Positions 35,303 to 45,520 are shown, counted from the first letter of the stretch. The stretch is 64,000 bases of DNA from Gemmatimonas sp. (GCA_011390885.1 JAABRO010000054.1:1-64000), one strand, 5' to 3'. Translations and numbers: made by a program. Notes: a model not told the origin generated them from the letters alone.

Positions 35303-36754
35303 ATGACCACGACCACTCCGGACATCCGACCGACCATGCGCACGCGACTCGCGCGCACCGCCGCGCTCCTGCTCGGCTTCTCGGTGATCGCCTCGTGCGG
35401 CGACCTCGACATCGTCAACACGAACGCGCCCACCGTCGAGACGCTCACGAACGCGCCGGGCCGCCTGGTGCTCGCCCGCGCGGCCACGGGCATCTTCTCG
35501 CAGACCTACAACGACATCGGCACCGAGATCCAGTTCTACGCGCTCTACGGGCGCGAAGGCTACAACCTGCTCGGCAATGACCCTCGCGAAACAGGCGAGC
35601 AGATCCGCGGGCCGGCCGACCCGACCGGTCGCCAGAGTGGCATCTGGACCGGCCTCTACGCGGCCATTCGCACGATCAACACGTACCTGTCGGCGCTGGA
35701 AACCGGCACGGGGCTCACCGACGCCGAACGTCGCGCATCGGCGGGCTTCGCCAAGACCATGAAGGCATGGCATCTGCACCGGCTGGCCGTGCGCACAGGC
35801 CAGCTCGGCATCCCGATCGACACGGACCGCCCGATCGACGGCGAGCCGGCGCCGTTCGTGTCGTTCTCCGCAGCGATGGAGGCCGCGTCCGCCCTCATGG
35901 ACGAGGCGTTCGCCGACCTGCAGGCGGGCGGTTCGGCGTTCCCGTTCACGGTGCCACCGGGCTACACCGGCTTCAGCACACCGAGCACGTTCGCCCAGTT
36001 CAATCGGGCGCTCGCCGCGAAGATCCTCGTGCACCGGGCCACGTTCGTCGGCTGCGCGGCCTGCTGGGCGCAGGCGAACACGGCACTCGGTGCGTCGTTC
36101 GTGACCGACGCCGGCCTGCCGGCCAACCTGTCGCGGGGCGTGAACTACGCGTACTCCACGACGGCCAACGAGCCGGCGAACCCGGTCTCCGAGCCGATCG
36201 GCAACAATCGGCTCTGGGTGCATCCGTCGATCGTGGGCGGCGCGCAGCTCAAGGCCGATGGGCAGCCTGACAACCGGCTCACGTCGAAGGTGACGAACGC
36301 GGGTCGCGTCCAGCGCCTCGAGGACCTCACCGGCACGCACAAGCCCACGATGTTCAACGCGGTGGGCAATCCGGCGGTGGCGAACCTCGGTGCGCCGATC
36401 CCGTGGATCAACAACGAGGAGCTGCTGCTGCTCCGCGCCGAGATCCGCTGGAACACGGCAAACCGCGCCGGCGCGGTGTCGGACATCAACCTCATCCGGC
36501 AGCACGCGGGTGGACTGCCGGCGGCTGGTGTCACGGCGGCCAGCAGCGACGACGCCTTCGTGACGGAGCTGCTGTACAATCGGCTGTACTCGCTCATGTG
36601 GCAGCAGGGCACGCGATGGATCGATGCGCGGCGCTACAACCGGCTGGCCGACCTGCCGCGCGATCGCGCGGGGGACACGGTCTTTCCGAACATGATCGTC
36701 CCGGCATCCGAGTGCGACGCGCGCGGCCTGCCGTCGCCGTGCACGCCGCTGTGA
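35303..36754 (+). CDS. SusD/RagB-type outer-membrane lipoprotein
   Basis: Surface-exposed substrate-binding partner of the preceding SusC transporter. 483 residues; a lipoprotein signal from about Met12 has the lipobox VIASC. The body has the RagB/SusD helix pattern, with the C-terminal stretch NEELLLLRAEIRWNTANRAGAVSDINLIRQ (TPR-like) and MWQQGTRWIDARRYN. The gene starts 4 bp after the susC stop, so both come from one transcript. A 25-bp perfect inverted repeat follows the stop codon. Confidence 0.92.
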   Translation: MTTTTPDIRPTMRTRLARTAALLLGFSVIASCGDLDIVNTNAPTVETLTNAPGRLVLARAATGIFSQTYNDIGTEIQFYALYGREGYNLLGNDPRETGEQIRGPADPTGRQSGIWTGLYAAIRTINTYLSALETGTGLTDAERRASAGFAKTMKAWHLHRLAVRTGQLGIPIDTDRPIDGEPAPFVSFSAAMEAASALMDEAFADLQAGGSAFPFTVPPGYTGFSTPSTFAQFNRALAAKILVHRATFVGCAACWAQANTALGASFVTDAGLPANLSRGVNYAYSTTANEPANPVSEPIGNNRLWVHPSIVGGAQLKADGQPDNRLTSKVTNAGRVQRLEDLTGTHKPTMFNAVGNPAVANLGAPIPWINNEELLLLRAEIRWNTANRAGAVSDINLIRQHAGGLPAAGVTAASSDDAFVTELLYNRLYSLMWQQGTRWIDARRYNRLADLPRDRAGDTVFPNMIVPASECDARGLPSPCTPL

Positions 36755-36787
36755 CCTGACCTCATCACCGCCGCGGCAGAGGGCGGT

Positions 36788-36841
36788 GCGATGTGAAACG
36801 GGCGCCCGGGATCGACATCCCGGGCGCCCGTTTCACATCGC
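36788..36841. terminator. 25-bp perfect inverted repeat between susD and paaZ
   Basis: Arms 36788-36812 and 36817-36841 are perfectly complementary around the loop CGAC. The stem contains AAA/TTT near its base, so on either strand the hairpin is followed by a short T run inside the arm. It lies between two convergent genes and probably stops transcription from both sides. Confidence 0.75.
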
Positions 36842-36879
36842 GCGTCGGCGACGTCCCGCCGCACTCAGCTCCGCCGCAC

Positions 36880-38916
36880 TCAGTTCCGCCGCACCAGCGT
36901 AAGGATCGAGTACACCGCCACCGGCTCCTCGTCCTGGTTGCGCACCTCGACATCCCACTCCACCACGCCCTGCGGGATCTCCCCCTCGCGCGGGTCCTTG
37001 GCCGTCTTCCGCTTCACCGTCAACTGCACCTTGATGGTGTCGCCGGGATACACCGGCTTGGTGAAGCGCAGGTTCTCGAGGCCGTAGTTGGCGAGCACCG
37101 GGCCAAGCGCCGGATCGACGAACAGGCCCGCCGCCGCGGACACGATGAAGTAGCCGTGCGCCACGCGCCCGGTGAAGACACCGTTCGAGCGCGCCTCTTC
37201 GTCATTCATGTGGGCGTAGAACTTGTCGCCGCTCAGCTCGGCGAACTTCACCACGTCCTCGAGCGTGATCGTGCGCGTGCCGGTGATGATGGTGTCGCCC
37301 ACCTCGAGCTCGTCGAACGTCTTGCGGAACGGATGCACCGCGTCGGTGTGCGCCTCGGCGCCCTTCGTCCACTCGCGCGTGACGGCCGTGAGCATGCTGG
37401 GGCTTCCCTGCACCGCCGCGCGCTGCATGTAGTGCATGACGCCGCGCGCGCCGCCCATCTCCTCGCCGCCTCCCGCGCGGCCCGGGCCGCCATGCACGAG
37501 GTTCGGCAGGGGCGAGCCGTGGCCCGTGCTTTCCTTGGCGCTCGTGCGGTCGAGCACGAGCAGGCGCCCGTGGTACGGCGCCACGCCGAGGATCACATCG
37601 CGCGCCACCTTCGGATCGTGCGTGACCAGCGAGCCGCACAGCGAACCCTTGCCGCGACGCGCGAGCGCCACGGCCTCGCTCAGGTCGCGATAGGCCATGA
37701 TCGTGTTCACCGGCCCGAACGCCTCGATGTCGTGCGGCTCGTCGCGCGTGAACGGGTCGGAGCACACCATGAGTTGCGGGCCGAAGAACGAGCCCTTCTC
37801 ACGATCGGCGCCCACGACCTCGAAGTCGCCGCCGCCGTACACGAGCTCCGCACCCGCGCGAATGCGGCTCGCTGCATCACCCACGTCACGCACTTGGCCA
37901 CGCGTGGCCAGCGGTCCCATGCGCACCCCGTCCACGCTCGGGTCACCGATCACCGTCTTCGCAAGGCGCGCGGAGAGCGCCTTCACCACCGCCTCCTCGA
38001 GGCCGGCCGGTACGATGGTGCGACGGATGGCCGTGCACTTCTGCCCCGCCTTCGTGGTCATCTCGCGCACGACTTCCTTGATGAAGAGGTCGAACTCCTC
38101 CGTGCCCGGCGTCGCGTCGGGGCCAAGGATCGAGCAGTTGAGCGAGTCGGCCTCCATGTTGAAGCGCACGGAGTGCTTGAGGATGGCCGGGTTCGCCTTG
38201 AGCATCTGCCCCGTGGCCGCCGAACCGGTGAAGGCCACGCTGTCCTGCTCCGTCACGTGATCGAGCAGGTCGCCGGCGCTCCCGCAGATGAGCTGGATCG
38301 CGCCAGCCGGGAAGATCTTCGCGTCCACCATCGCACGGAACACGAGTTCCGTGAGGTAGCTGGTGGCCGTGGCCGGCTTCACGATGCACGGCACACCGGC
38401 GAGCAGCGCCGGCGCGAGCTTCTCGAGCATGCCCCAGACGGGGAAGTTGAAGGCGTTGATGTGAATGGCCACGCCCTCGAGCGGCACGCAGATGTGCCGG
38501 CCCACGAAGCTGCCTCCCTTGGACAGCGGCTCCGTGGGCCCCTCCACGTGGAACGTCTCGTTCGGGAACTCGCGGCGCCCGCGGCTCGAGTAGGCGAAGA
38601 ACGTGGCGATGCCGCCTTCGATGTCCACCCACGAATCCGAGCGCGTGGCACCGGTGGCCGCCGAGAGCGCGTAGAACGTTTCCTTGCGCTCCATGAGGTA
38701 CACGGCCATCGCCTTGAGCATGGCCGCGCGCTGATGGAATGTGAGGCGGCGCATCGCGGGGCCGCCCACGGTGCGCGCGTAATCCGCCATGGCCGCGAAG
38801 TCGATGCCGCCGCTCGAGGCCTCGCCGATCACCTCGCCGGTCACGGCGTGCACGAGGGACGCGGTCTTGCCGGTGCCGAGCACCCATTCACCAAGTGCGT
38901 AGTTGCCAAGCTGCAT
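36880..38916 (-). CDS. paaZ: Bifunctional oxepin-CoA hydrolase / 3-oxo-5,6-dehydrosuberyl-CoA semialdehyde dehydrogenase PaaZ
   Basis: Opens the oxepin-CoA ring and oxidises the resulting aldehyde in phenylacetate degradation. 678 residues with two domains. The N-terminal aldehyde dehydrogenase (about 1-520) has FTGSAATGQ, Glu in FNMEADSLN and catalytic Cys in [10 protein letters not shown]. The C-terminal MaoC-like hydratase (about 535-678) has [10 protein letters not shown] and GRVAHGYF with its Asp/His pair. Both active sites look complete. It is the last gene of the paaG-H-I-J-Y-Z operon, 3 bp after paaY, with AGGAG upstream of the start. Confidence 0.95.
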   Translation of the reverse strand: MQLGNYALGEWVLGTGKTASLVHAVTGEVIGEASSGGIDFAAMADYARTVGGPAMRRLTFHQRAAMLKAMAVYLMERKETFYALSAATGATRSDSWVDIEGGIATFFAYSSRGRREFPNETFHVEGPTEPLSKGGSFVGRHICVPLEGVAIHINAFNFPVWGMLEKLAPALLAGVPCIVKPATATSYLTELVFRAMVDAKIFPAGAIQLICGSAGDLLDHVTEQDSVAFTGSAATGQMLKANPAILKHSVRFNMEADSLNCSILGPDATPGTEEFDLFIKEVVREMTTKAGQKCTAIRRTIVPAGLEEAVVKALSARLAKTVIGDPSVDGVRMGPLATRGQVRDVGDAASRIRAGAELVYGGGDFEVVGADREKGSFFGPQLMVCSDPFTRDEPHDIEAFGPVNTIMAYRDLSEAVALARRGKGSLCGSLVTHDPKVARDVILGVAPYHGRLLVLDRTSAKESTGHGSPLPNLVHGGPGRAGGGEEMGGARGVMHYMQRAAVQGSPSMLTAVTREWTKGAEAHTDAVHPFRKTFDELEVGDTIITGTRTITLEDVVKFAELSGDKFYAHMNDEEARSNGVFTGRVAHGYFIVSAAAGLFVDPALGPVLANYGLENLRFTKPVYPGDTIKVQLTVKRKTAKDPREGEIPQGVVEWDVEVRNQDEEPVAVYSILTLVRRN

Positions 38917-38919
38917 GAT

Positions 38920-39531
38920 CTATCGCTCCTGTCGCGGTTGAGTACGCGTCTGGTTCCAGGTCTTGAGCATGGCCGACTGCGTGGGCCGGTCGGCCGGCAC
39001 CTCGCGCAGCGGCTCCACGGGCTGCCACCCCTGCCGCATGGCCGCGGGCAGCTGCTGATACAGTGCCGTGCCCTCGGTCTTCCACGCGAGCATCTCGTCG
39101 CTCACGTCCTTCACGATGCGCGCCGGGTTGCCCACCACCACCTTGCGGTCGGGCACCTCGAAGTCGGCCGGCACGAAGCAGAGCGCGCCCACGATGCAGC
39201 CGGCGCCGATCACGGCGTTGTCCATGATCACCGCGTTCATGCCGATCAGCGTATTCGCGCCGATGCGCGCGCCGTGCACGATCGCGCCATGCCCGATGTG
39301 CGCGCCGGGCTCGAGCACCACCGTCACGCCGGGAAACATGTGGATCGTGCAGTTCTCCTGCACGTTGCAGCCGTCGCCGATCTCGATGCCGCCCCAGTCG
39401 CCGCGCAGCGCCGCGCCGGGGCCGATGTACACGTCCCGCCCGATGATCACGTTGCCCGTGACCGCCGCCTGCGGATGCACGAACGCCGTCTCGTGCACCA
39501 CCGGCACGAAGCCCTCGAAGGCGTAGATCAC
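38920..39531 (-). CDS. paaY: PaaY, hexapeptide-repeat thioesterase of the gamma-carbonic-anhydrase fold
   Basis: 203 residues, GTG start four bases after the paaJ stop. The N terminus MIYAFEGFVPVVHETAFVHP and the left-handed beta-helix repeats (VIIGRDVYIGPGAALRGDWGGIEIG) match PaaY. Metal-binding His residues are in NCTIHMFPG and GAHIGHGAIVHG. In the paa pathway PaaY clears dead-end CoA esters. A general gamma-carbonic anhydrase is the alternative, but the length, C-terminal helix and operon place favour PaaY. Confidence 0.92.
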   Translation of the reverse strand: MIYAFEGFVPVVHETAFVHPQAAVTGNVIIGRDVYIGPGAALRGDWGGIEIGDGCNVQENCTIHMFPGVTVVLEPGAHIGHGAIVHGARIGANTLIGMNAVIMDNAVIGAGCIVGALCFVPADFEVPDRKVVVGNPARIVKDVSDEMLAWKTEGTALYQQLPAAMRQGWQPVEPLREVPADRPTQSAMLKTWNQTRTQPRQER

Positions 39532-39535
39532 GCGC

Positions 39536-40762
39536 TCACACCCGCTCGAGGATCATGGCGTACCCCTGCCCCACGCCCACGCACATGGTGCACAGCGCGT
39601 AGCGGCCGCCACGCGCGTGCAGCTCGTGCGTGGCGGTGAGCGCGAGGCGCGCCCCGCTCATGCCCAGCGGATGGCCCAGCGCGATCGCGCCGCCGTTGGG
39701 GTTCACGCGCGGATCGTCATCGGCCAGGCCAAGCTCGCGCACGCACGCGAGCGACTGCGCGGCGAACGCTTCGTTGAGCTCGATCACGTCGACCTGGTCG
39801 AGCGTGAGGCCGGCGCGCTCCAGCACGAGTCGCGTGGCCGGCACCGGGCCGATGCCCATGATGCGCGGCTCCACGCCCGCCGCGGCGGCAGCCACCACGC
39901 GCGCGCGCGGCGTGAGCCCGAACTCGTTCACCGCCCGCTCCGAAGCCACCAGCAGCGCCGCGGCACCATCGTTGAGCCCCGACGCGTTGCCGGCCGTGAC
40001 CGAGCCCTTGCCGTCGCTTCGAAACGCCGGCCGCAGTTTCGCCAGCCCCTCGAGCGTCGTGTCGGGGCGCAGGAACTCGTCCTCCGCGACGACCACAGCC
40101 GGCCCGCGCTTCTGCGCGATCTCCACCGGGGCGATCTCCAACGCGAAGCGCCCCGCAGCGCGCGCCGCGGCCGCCTTCTGCTGCGAGCGCAGCGCGAACT
40201 GGTCCTGGTGCTCGCGCGAGATCCCGAACTGCTCGGCCACGTGCTCCGCCGTCTCGCCCATCGCGTCGGTGCCGTACAGTGCCTTCATGGCCGGGTTCAC
40301 GAAGCGCCAGCCGAGGCTCGTGTCGAACAGCTGCACATCACGCCCGAACGCGCTGCTGGCCTTCGACATCACGAATGGCGCCCGCGTCATGCTCTCCACG
40401 CCGCCGGCGAGGTACAGCTCGCCCTCGCCCACCTTGACGGCGCGCGCCGCGTTGGCCACGGCACTCAGGCCGCTCGCGCACAGACGGTTCACCGTCTCGC
40501 CGGGCACGCTCGTGGACAGCCCCGCCAGCAGTGCCGCCATGCGGGCCACGTCGCGATTGTCCTCACCGGCCTGGTTGGCGCAACCCAGGATCACGTCGGC
40601 AATGCGCGAGGCGTCGAGCGACGGGAAACGGGCCACGAGCACACGCAGCACGTGCGCGGCCATGTCGTCGGGACGGACGGCGCTCAGCGCGCCGCCGAGG
40701 TTGCCGATCGGCGTGCGCACGCCGTCGACGATGTACGCGGAAGTCAGGGAAGCAGCGCTCAT
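39536..40762 (-). CDS. paaJ: Beta-ketoadipyl-CoA / 3-oxo-5,6-dehydrosuberyl-CoA thiolase PaaJ
   Basis: Thiolase giving acetyl-CoA and succinyl-CoA at the end of the phenylacetate pathway. 408 residues from ATG 40762. The nucleophilic Cys is in [11 protein letters not shown], the histidine motif is [16 protein letters not shown] and the second Cys is in [26 protein letters not shown] at the N terminus is typical of PaaJ/PcaF. It starts 7 bp after the paaI stop. Confidence 0.93.
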   Translation of the reverse strand: MSAASLTSAYIVDGVRTPIGNLGGALSAVRPDDMAAHVLRVLVARFPSLDASRIADVILGCANQAGEDNRDVARMAALLAGLSTSVPGETVNRLCASGLSAVANAARAVKVGEGELYLAGGVESMTRAPFVMSKASSAFGRDVQLFDTSLGWRFVNPAMKALYGTDAMGETAEHVAEQFGISREHQDQFALRSQQKAAAARAAGRFALEIAPVEIAQKRGPAVVVAEDEFLRPDTTLEGLAKLRPAFRSDGKGSVTAGNASGLNDGAAALLVASERAVNEFGLTPRARVVAAAAAGVEPRIMGIGPVPATRLVLERAGLTLDQVDVIELNEAFAAQSLACVRELGLADDDPRVNPNGGAIALGHPLGMSGARLALTATHELHARGGRYALCTMCVGVGQGYAMILERV

Positions 40763-40769
40763 GCGCGGG

Positions 40770-41246
40770 TCAGTCGGACGAGGGTGAAGGCGCGGCCGAC
40801 GACGCGGGGGCGTCGTCAGGCAGCGCATGCTGGCGATGCGTGCGGTACACGGTGCCGCGGAAGTGCGCGACGATCGTGCCGTCGGCGCGCCGCACGGTGA
40901 CGCGGCAGAAGCCCATGCGGTTGGTGCTGCTCTCCTCCACCGCCTCGGCTTCGAGCACCTCGCCCACGCGCACGGCCGCGGGAAAGGAGATGGTGCAGTC
41001 GAGCGCCACGCTGAGCGTGCCGGAAGCGTTGGTGCAGAAGGCGAGCGCGCTGTCGGCGAGCGAGAACACCACGCCACCGTGCGCGATGCCGAATCCGTTC
41101 ACCATGTCGTCGCGCACCGTCATGCGCAGCGTGGAACGCCCCATCGCCGCCTCGACCACTTCAATGCCGAGCCACTGTGAGAACGCGTCCTGCGCCATGA
41201 GGTGCGAGACCAGGCGCGCCGGCCGGTCGGCCGCCGCGCCGCTCAT
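40770..41246 (-). CDS. paaI: Hotdog-fold acyl-CoA thioesterase PaaI
   Basis: Removes CoA from hydroxylated phenylacetyl-CoA side products, freeing CoA. 158 residues from ATG 41246. The hotdog signature is [24 protein letters not shown], with the catalytic Asp in LADSA and the HGG loop; the N-terminal part has [16 protein letters not shown]. The start is not settled: an ATG 45 bp downstream (MAQDAF) is also possible. It lies between paaH and paaJ on the same strand. Confidence 0.9.
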   Translation of the reverse strand: MSGAAADRPARLVSHLMAQDAFSQWLGIEVVEAAMGRSTLRMTVRDDMVNGFGIAHGGVVFSLADSALAFCTNASGTLSVALDCTISFPAAVRVGEVLEAEAVEESSTNRMGFCRVTVRRADGTIVAHFRGTVYRTHRQHALPDDAPASSAAPSPSSD

Positions 41247-41298
41247 GACCGTAGGCGGCGTGTCACCCAGCGCGAGATGCGCTGCGACATCCGGCGCG

Positions 41299-42489
41299 TC
41301 ACGCGCGCAGGCTCCCGCCCTGCTGGGCGACACGGCGCAGGCGCACGCTCGGACGGTAGCGATCCTCGAGATACTCCTGCTGCAGGCGCTCCAGCGTGAC
41401 CAGCACATGAGACGGCCCGATGGCGTCGCCCCATTCGAGCAGGCCGCGCGGGTAGTTCACGCCCTTCGTCATGGCGAGCTCGATGTCCGCCACCGTGGCC
41501 ACGCCGTAGTGCAGCGCATCCACGGCCTCGTTCACCAGCATGGCCAATATGCGGTCCACGATCTCGCGGCCGAGCGCCACGTCCTGCACCGCCTCCGGGC
41601 GCTCGGCGCCCTCACGGTAGTCGTAGTAGCCACGTCCCGTCTTGCGCCCGAGCCAGCCGGCCTCGACCAGACGCCGCTGCGTGAGCGCCGGCTTGTAGCG
41701 CGGGTCGTACGACATGGCCTCGAACACCGACGCGGTGACCGCGTAGTTCACGTCGTTGCCGATGAAGTCCATGAGCTCGAACGGTCCCATGCGAAACCCT
41801 CCCAGCTCACGCATGGCCCAGTCGATCGTGGCGCAATCGGCGACCTGCTCCTCGCGCAGGCGCAGCGCCTCACCGTAGAACGGACGCGCGATGCGGTTCA
41901 CGATGAACCCCGGCGTGTCCGACGCCATGACGGTGACCTTGCCCCACGTGTCGACCAGGGCGCGCACCTCGCCGGCGAGCGCCGCGTCGGTGCCGAGCGC
42001 GGGAATGATCTCCACGAGCGGCATGACCGGCGCCGGATTGAAGAAGTGCACCCCGAGCACGCGATCGCCGTGCTTGCAGGCGCCCGCGATGGCCGCAATG
42101 GCGAGCGACGAGGTGTTGCTCGCGAGCACGGCGTGCGGAGCCACGATCTGCTCGAGCGTGGCGAACAGCGCCCGCTTCGCCTCGAGCTGCTCCACGATGG
42201 CCTCGATCACCAGCGCGCAGGGGGCGAACGCGGCGAGCGCCGCGGCGTCAGCACCGTGCACGTACTCGAGGCGCGCCAGCAGCGCGTCGGCGTCGTCGCG
42301 CGTGCGCCGGCCCTTCTCGACCTCGCGCGCCATGGCTTTCGCGTGCCCGGCGCGCGCGCGATCGACGGACGCGGCGAAGGCGTCGGCAAGCACTACCCGA
42401 TGGCCAGCCGCCGCAGCGACCTGGGCGATGCCCGCACCCATCGCGCCCGCACCCACCACACCGATCACGGAGTCTGCGCTGAATCGCAT
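41299..42489 (-). CDS. paaH: 3-hydroxyacyl-CoA dehydrogenase PaaH
   Basis: NAD-dependent oxidation of the 3-hydroxyadipyl-CoA type intermediate. 396 residues from ATG 42489. The Rossmann motif is VIGVVGAGAMGAGIAQ, with EAIVEQLEAK and ASNTSSLAIA for catalysis and GVHFFNPAPVMPLVEI after it. The C-terminal domain has NRIARPFYGEAL and KTGRGYYDY. It follows paaG by 11 bp and precedes paaI. Confidence 0.93.
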   Translation of the reverse strand: MRFSADSVIGVVGAGAMGAGIAQVAAAAGHRVVLADAFAASVDRARAGHAKAMAREVEKGRRTRDDADALLARLEYVHGADAAALAAFAPCALVIEAIVEQLEAKRALFATLEQIVAPHAVLASNTSSLAIAAIAGACKHGDRVLGVHFFNPAPVMPLVEIIPALGTDAALAGEVRALVDTWGKVTVMASDTPGFIVNRIARPFYGEALRLREEQVADCATIDWAMRELGGFRMGPFELMDFIGNDVNYAVTASVFEAMSYDPRYKPALTQRRLVEAGWLGRKTGRGYYDYREGAERPEAVQDVALGREIVDRILAMLVNEAVDALHYGVATVADIELAMTKGVNYPRGLLEWGDAIGPSHVLVTLERLQQEYLEDRYRPSVRLRRVAQQGGSLRA

Positions 42490-42500
42490 CAGGCCCCCCG

Positions 42501-43280
42501 CTACACCGGCTTCCGCTTCTCGAGGAACGCGCGCACGCCTTCCTCGTAGTCCGCCGTGCGCCCCGCCTCCTGCATGCACGCCGCCTCGAGCTCCAGCTGC
42601 TGGTCGAGCGTGTTGGTGAACGACGCCGCGAGCGCGCGCTTGGTGAGCCCGAAGCCGCGCGTGGCCTGCGTGGCCAGCGAGCGCGCCAGCGTCGTGGCCC
42701 GGTCGAGCAGCTGGTCGGGGGGCACCACGTCCCAGATCAGCCCCCACTCCTTGGCGCGCACCGCGGGCACCTTGTCGCCCAGGAAGAAGAGTCCCGTGGC
42801 GCGCTGCATCCCCACCAGCCGCGGCACGAAGTAGGTGCCGCTCGTGTCGGGAATGAGCCCCAGCTTCGCGAAGCTCTCCACGAACACCACCTCCTCCGCC
42901 GCCAGCGTGAGATCGCAGGCGAAGGCGAGGTTCGCGCCGGCCCCCGCGGCCACGCCGTTCACGGCGCAGATCACCGGCTTCTCGAGGAAGCGGATGGCGC
43001 GAATGATCGGGTTGTAGCTCTCGCGCACGATCTCGCTGATGTCCGGCATGGGGCCATCGCCCTCCGGCAGCACCTCCGAGAGATCCTGGCCGGCGCAGAA
43101 GCCGCGGCCGGCGCCGGTGAGCAGCACCGCCCGGATCTCAGGGTTCCGCGCGGCTTCGGCCAGCGCGTCCTGCACCTCGCGCGCCATGGCGCGCGTGAAG
43201 CTGTTGAGCACATCGGGGCGATTGAGCGTAATGGTGAGAACGCCCTCCGCCACTCCCGCGAGGATGAACTGGTAGGTCAT
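42501..43280 (-). CDS. paaG: 1,2-epoxyphenylacetyl-CoA isomerase PaaG (enoyl-CoA hydratase superfamily)
   Basis: Converts the ring epoxide to oxepin-CoA. 259 residues from ATG 43280. The crotonase oxyanion loop is in GRGFCAGQDLSE and NGVAAGAGANLAFACDLTLA. The sequence FAKLGLIPDTSGTYFVPRLVG, with its Asp, is characteristic of PaaG. I chose the ATG rather than an upstream GTG because a TATCTT element ends six bases before it. It is the first gene of the paaG-H-I-J-Y-Z operon. PaaF-type hydratase is the alternative. Confidence 0.88.
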   Translation of the reverse strand: MTYQFILAGVAEGVLTITLNRPDVLNSFTRAMAREVQDALAEAARNPEIRAVLLTGAGRGFCAGQDLSEVLPEGDGPMPDISEIVRESYNPIIRAIRFLEKPVICAVNGVAAGAGANLAFACDLTLAAEEVVFVESFAKLGLIPDTSGTYFVPRLVGMQRATGLFFLGDKVPAVRAKEWGLIWDVVPPDQLLDRATTLARSLATQATRGFGLTKRALAASFTNTLDQQLELEAACMQEAGRTADYEEGVRAFLEKRKPV

Positions 43281-43292
43281 ACTACCAAGATA
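43281..43292 (-). promoter_or_regulatory. Leaderless -10 element of the paaG operon
   Basis: TATCTT on the minus strand (43287-43292), then six bases to the paaG ATG. No good -35 box is visible. Confidence 0.5.
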
Positions 43293-43369
43293 CCGGGTGT
43301 ACACGTCCGACGCCCGCGCCCGATCCGAGTCGTCCGCCCGCGCCGCGGGCCGCCCCGAAACCGAGTCCC

Positions 43370-45520
43370 ATGGCCGAAACCCGCCGTCCGCGCCGCGCCG
43401 CCGCGCCGCGAGCCGTCGCCCCGAACGCGTCCTCCTCCGAGCGTGCCCCGCTCGATGGCTTCGACTGGCGCCGCATCGCGTATCACACGCTCTGCTCGCG
43501 CGCCCTCGACGAGGTGGAAGAGTCCACCAACCGGAACCGCGCCTCGGTCCCCAAGGACCACGTGGTGCTCTACCAGTTCTCGGCGCGCGGCCACGACATG
43601 GCGCAGGTGATCCTCGGCTCGCTGCTCACCGGCCGGCGGGACGCGGCCGGCGCGTACTATCGCAGCCGCCCCCTCCTGCTCTCCCTCGGCTTGCCGCTCG
43701 ACGACGCCCTCGGCTCGCCCCTCGGCCGCGCCGGCGGCTTCTCCGATGGCCGCGACATCGGCGTGGTGTGCAACCTGCCCAACCGCGACGGCACGGTGGT
43801 GCTCCCCATGTCGGGCGACGTGGGCTCGCAATACACGCCGATCGCCGGTTGGGCGCAGGGCATCACGTACCACCGCGACTCGCTGCAGGACGCGTCGTAC
43901 GACGGCGCGATCGCCGTGGCGCTGGGAGGCGATGGCTCCGTGGCCACCAACGGCTTCTGGGCGTCGCTCACCATGGCGACCACGCTCAAGTTGCCCATGC
44001 TGTTCTACATCGAGGACAACGACCTCGGCATCTCCGTGCGCGGCGACATGCAGACGCCCGGCGGCAACATCGCGAAGAACCTGGCCGCGTTCGGCAACCT
44101 GTTCATCCGCGATGGCGACGGCACCGATCCGCACGAGACGGCGTCGCTGCTCGCCGAGTGCGTGGCGCACGTGCGCAGCGGTGCGGGTCCGGCGCTCGTG
44201 CACCTCACCGTGCCGCGTCTGTCGAGCCACTCCGGCCCCGACAACCAGAAGGGCTATCGCACCGACGAGGAGATCGCCGCCGACATCGCGCGCGACCCGG
44301 TGCCGCGCCTTCGCGAGTACCTCGTGCCGGCGCAGCTGTCGGAGGCGCAGTGGGCCGAGCTCGAGGCCGAGGTGGAACGCGACGTGCAGGCGGCGCTCGA
44401 GGCCGCGCGCGCGCGCGCCATTCCGGACCCGTCGCGCATTGCGCAGCACCTCTACGCCGACGAGACCGCCGACGATGCCTTCGGCGGCCTCACACGGAGC
44501 GAGCGACAGGCGCTTGGCGGCTCGGACGAACCGGCGGCGGAGGGCGAACTGCTCCGCTTCGCCGAGGCGGTGCGTCGCACGCTGCGTCACGAGCTGTCGG
44601 TGAACCCCAAGCTCGTCGTGTTCGGCGAGGACGTGGGCCGCAAGGGCGGCGTGCATCTCGTCACCGAAGGGCTCCAGAAGCAGTTCGGCGCCGACCGCGT
44701 GTTCGACACGAGCCTCAGCGAGGAAGGCATCATCGGCCGCGCGTCCGGGCTGGCCATCGCGGGCCTCATGCCGGTGGCCGAAATCCAGTTCCGCAAGTAC
44801 GCCGATCCGGCCACCGAGCAGCTCAACAACACGGGTACCATGCGGTGGCGCACGAACAATCGCTTCGCGGCACCGATGGTGGTGCGCATGCCGGGCGGTT
44901 TCGGCAAGGATGTCGGCGACCCGTGGCACAGCCTCAGCGACGAGGTGCGCTTCGCGCACGCGTATGGCTGGCAGGTCGTGATGCCGTCCAACGCATCCGA
45001 CGCGGTCGGCCTGCTACGCGCGGCCATGCGCAGCCCGAACCCGACCATCTTCTTCGAGCACCGCGCGCTGCTCATGACGGGCGACGGTAGTGGCCGCTAT
45101 CCTGGTGACGATTACGTGCTGCCGCTCGGCCGCGCGCGCGTGGTGCGCGAGGGCGATGCGCTCACGCTGGTCACGTGGGGCGCGATGGTGCATCGCTGCG
45201 CGGAGGCCGCCGCGTCCTTCGGCGACTCGGTGGAGCTCATCGACCTGCGCACGATCGCCCCGTGGGACCGCGAGGCGGTGCTGGCCTCGGTGAAGAAGAC
45301 CGGCCGCTGCCTGGTGGTGCACGAGGACAACCTCACGGCGGGCTTCGGCGCCGAGATCGCAGCCACGCTCGCACAGGAGGCGTTCTGGTTCCTCGACGCT
45401 CCGGTGGAACGTCTGGCGCCGCGCGACATCCCGATGCCGTACCACCCCGTGCTGCTCGACGCGGTGCTGCCGGACGTGGATGAGATCGCGGCCAGCGTGG
45501 AGCGGTTGCTGAGGACCTGA
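43370..45520 (+). CDS. Fused 2-oxoacid dehydrogenase E1 (alpha plus beta in one chain)
   Basis: Thiamine-diphosphate-dependent decarboxylating part of a branched-chain or related 2-oxoacid dehydrogenase. 716 residues. The alpha part (about 30-350) has the ThDP motif GGDGSVATNGFW ending in IEDND. The beta part (about 385-715) begins RTLRHELSVNPKLVVFGEDVG, then RVFDTSLSEEGIIGRASGLAIAG and TVKKTGRCLVVHEDN-like sequence. In most bacteria these are two genes. E2 and E3 are not nearby. It is divergent from paaG; whether it serves the paa pathway is not clear. Confidence 0.88.
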   Translation: MAETRRPRRAAAPRAVAPNASSSERAPLDGFDWRRIAYHTLCSRALDEVEESTNRNRASVPKDHVVLYQFSARGHDMAQVILGSLLTGRRDAAGAYYRSRPLLLSLGLPLDDALGSPLGRAGGFSDGRDIGVVCNLPNRDGTVVLPMSGDVGSQYTPIAGWAQGITYHRDSLQDASYDGAIAVALGGDGSVATNGFWASLTMATTLKLPMLFYIEDNDLGISVRGDMQTPGGNIAKNLAAFGNLFIRDGDGTDPHETASLLAECVAHVRSGAGPALVHLTVPRLSSHSGPDNQKGYRTDEEIAADIARDPVPRLREYLVPAQLSEAQWAELEAEVERDVQAALEAARARAIPDPSRIAQHLYADETADDAFGGLTRSERQALGGSDEPAAEGELLRFAEAVRRTLRHELSVNPKLVVFGEDVGRKGGVHLVTEGLQKQFGADRVFDTSLSEEGIIGRASGLAIAGLMPVAEIQFRKYADPATEQLNNTGTMRWRTNNRFAAPMVVRMPGGFGKDVGDPWHSLSDEVRFAHAYGWQVVMPSNASDAVGLLRAAMRSPNPTIFFEHRALLMTGDGSGRYPGDDYVLPLGRARVVREGDALTLVTWGAMVHRCAEAAASFGDSVELIDLRTIAPWDREAVLASVKKTGRCLVVHEDNLTAGFGAEIAATLAQEAFWFLDAPVERLAPRDIPMPYHPVLLDAVLPDVDEIAASVERLLRT

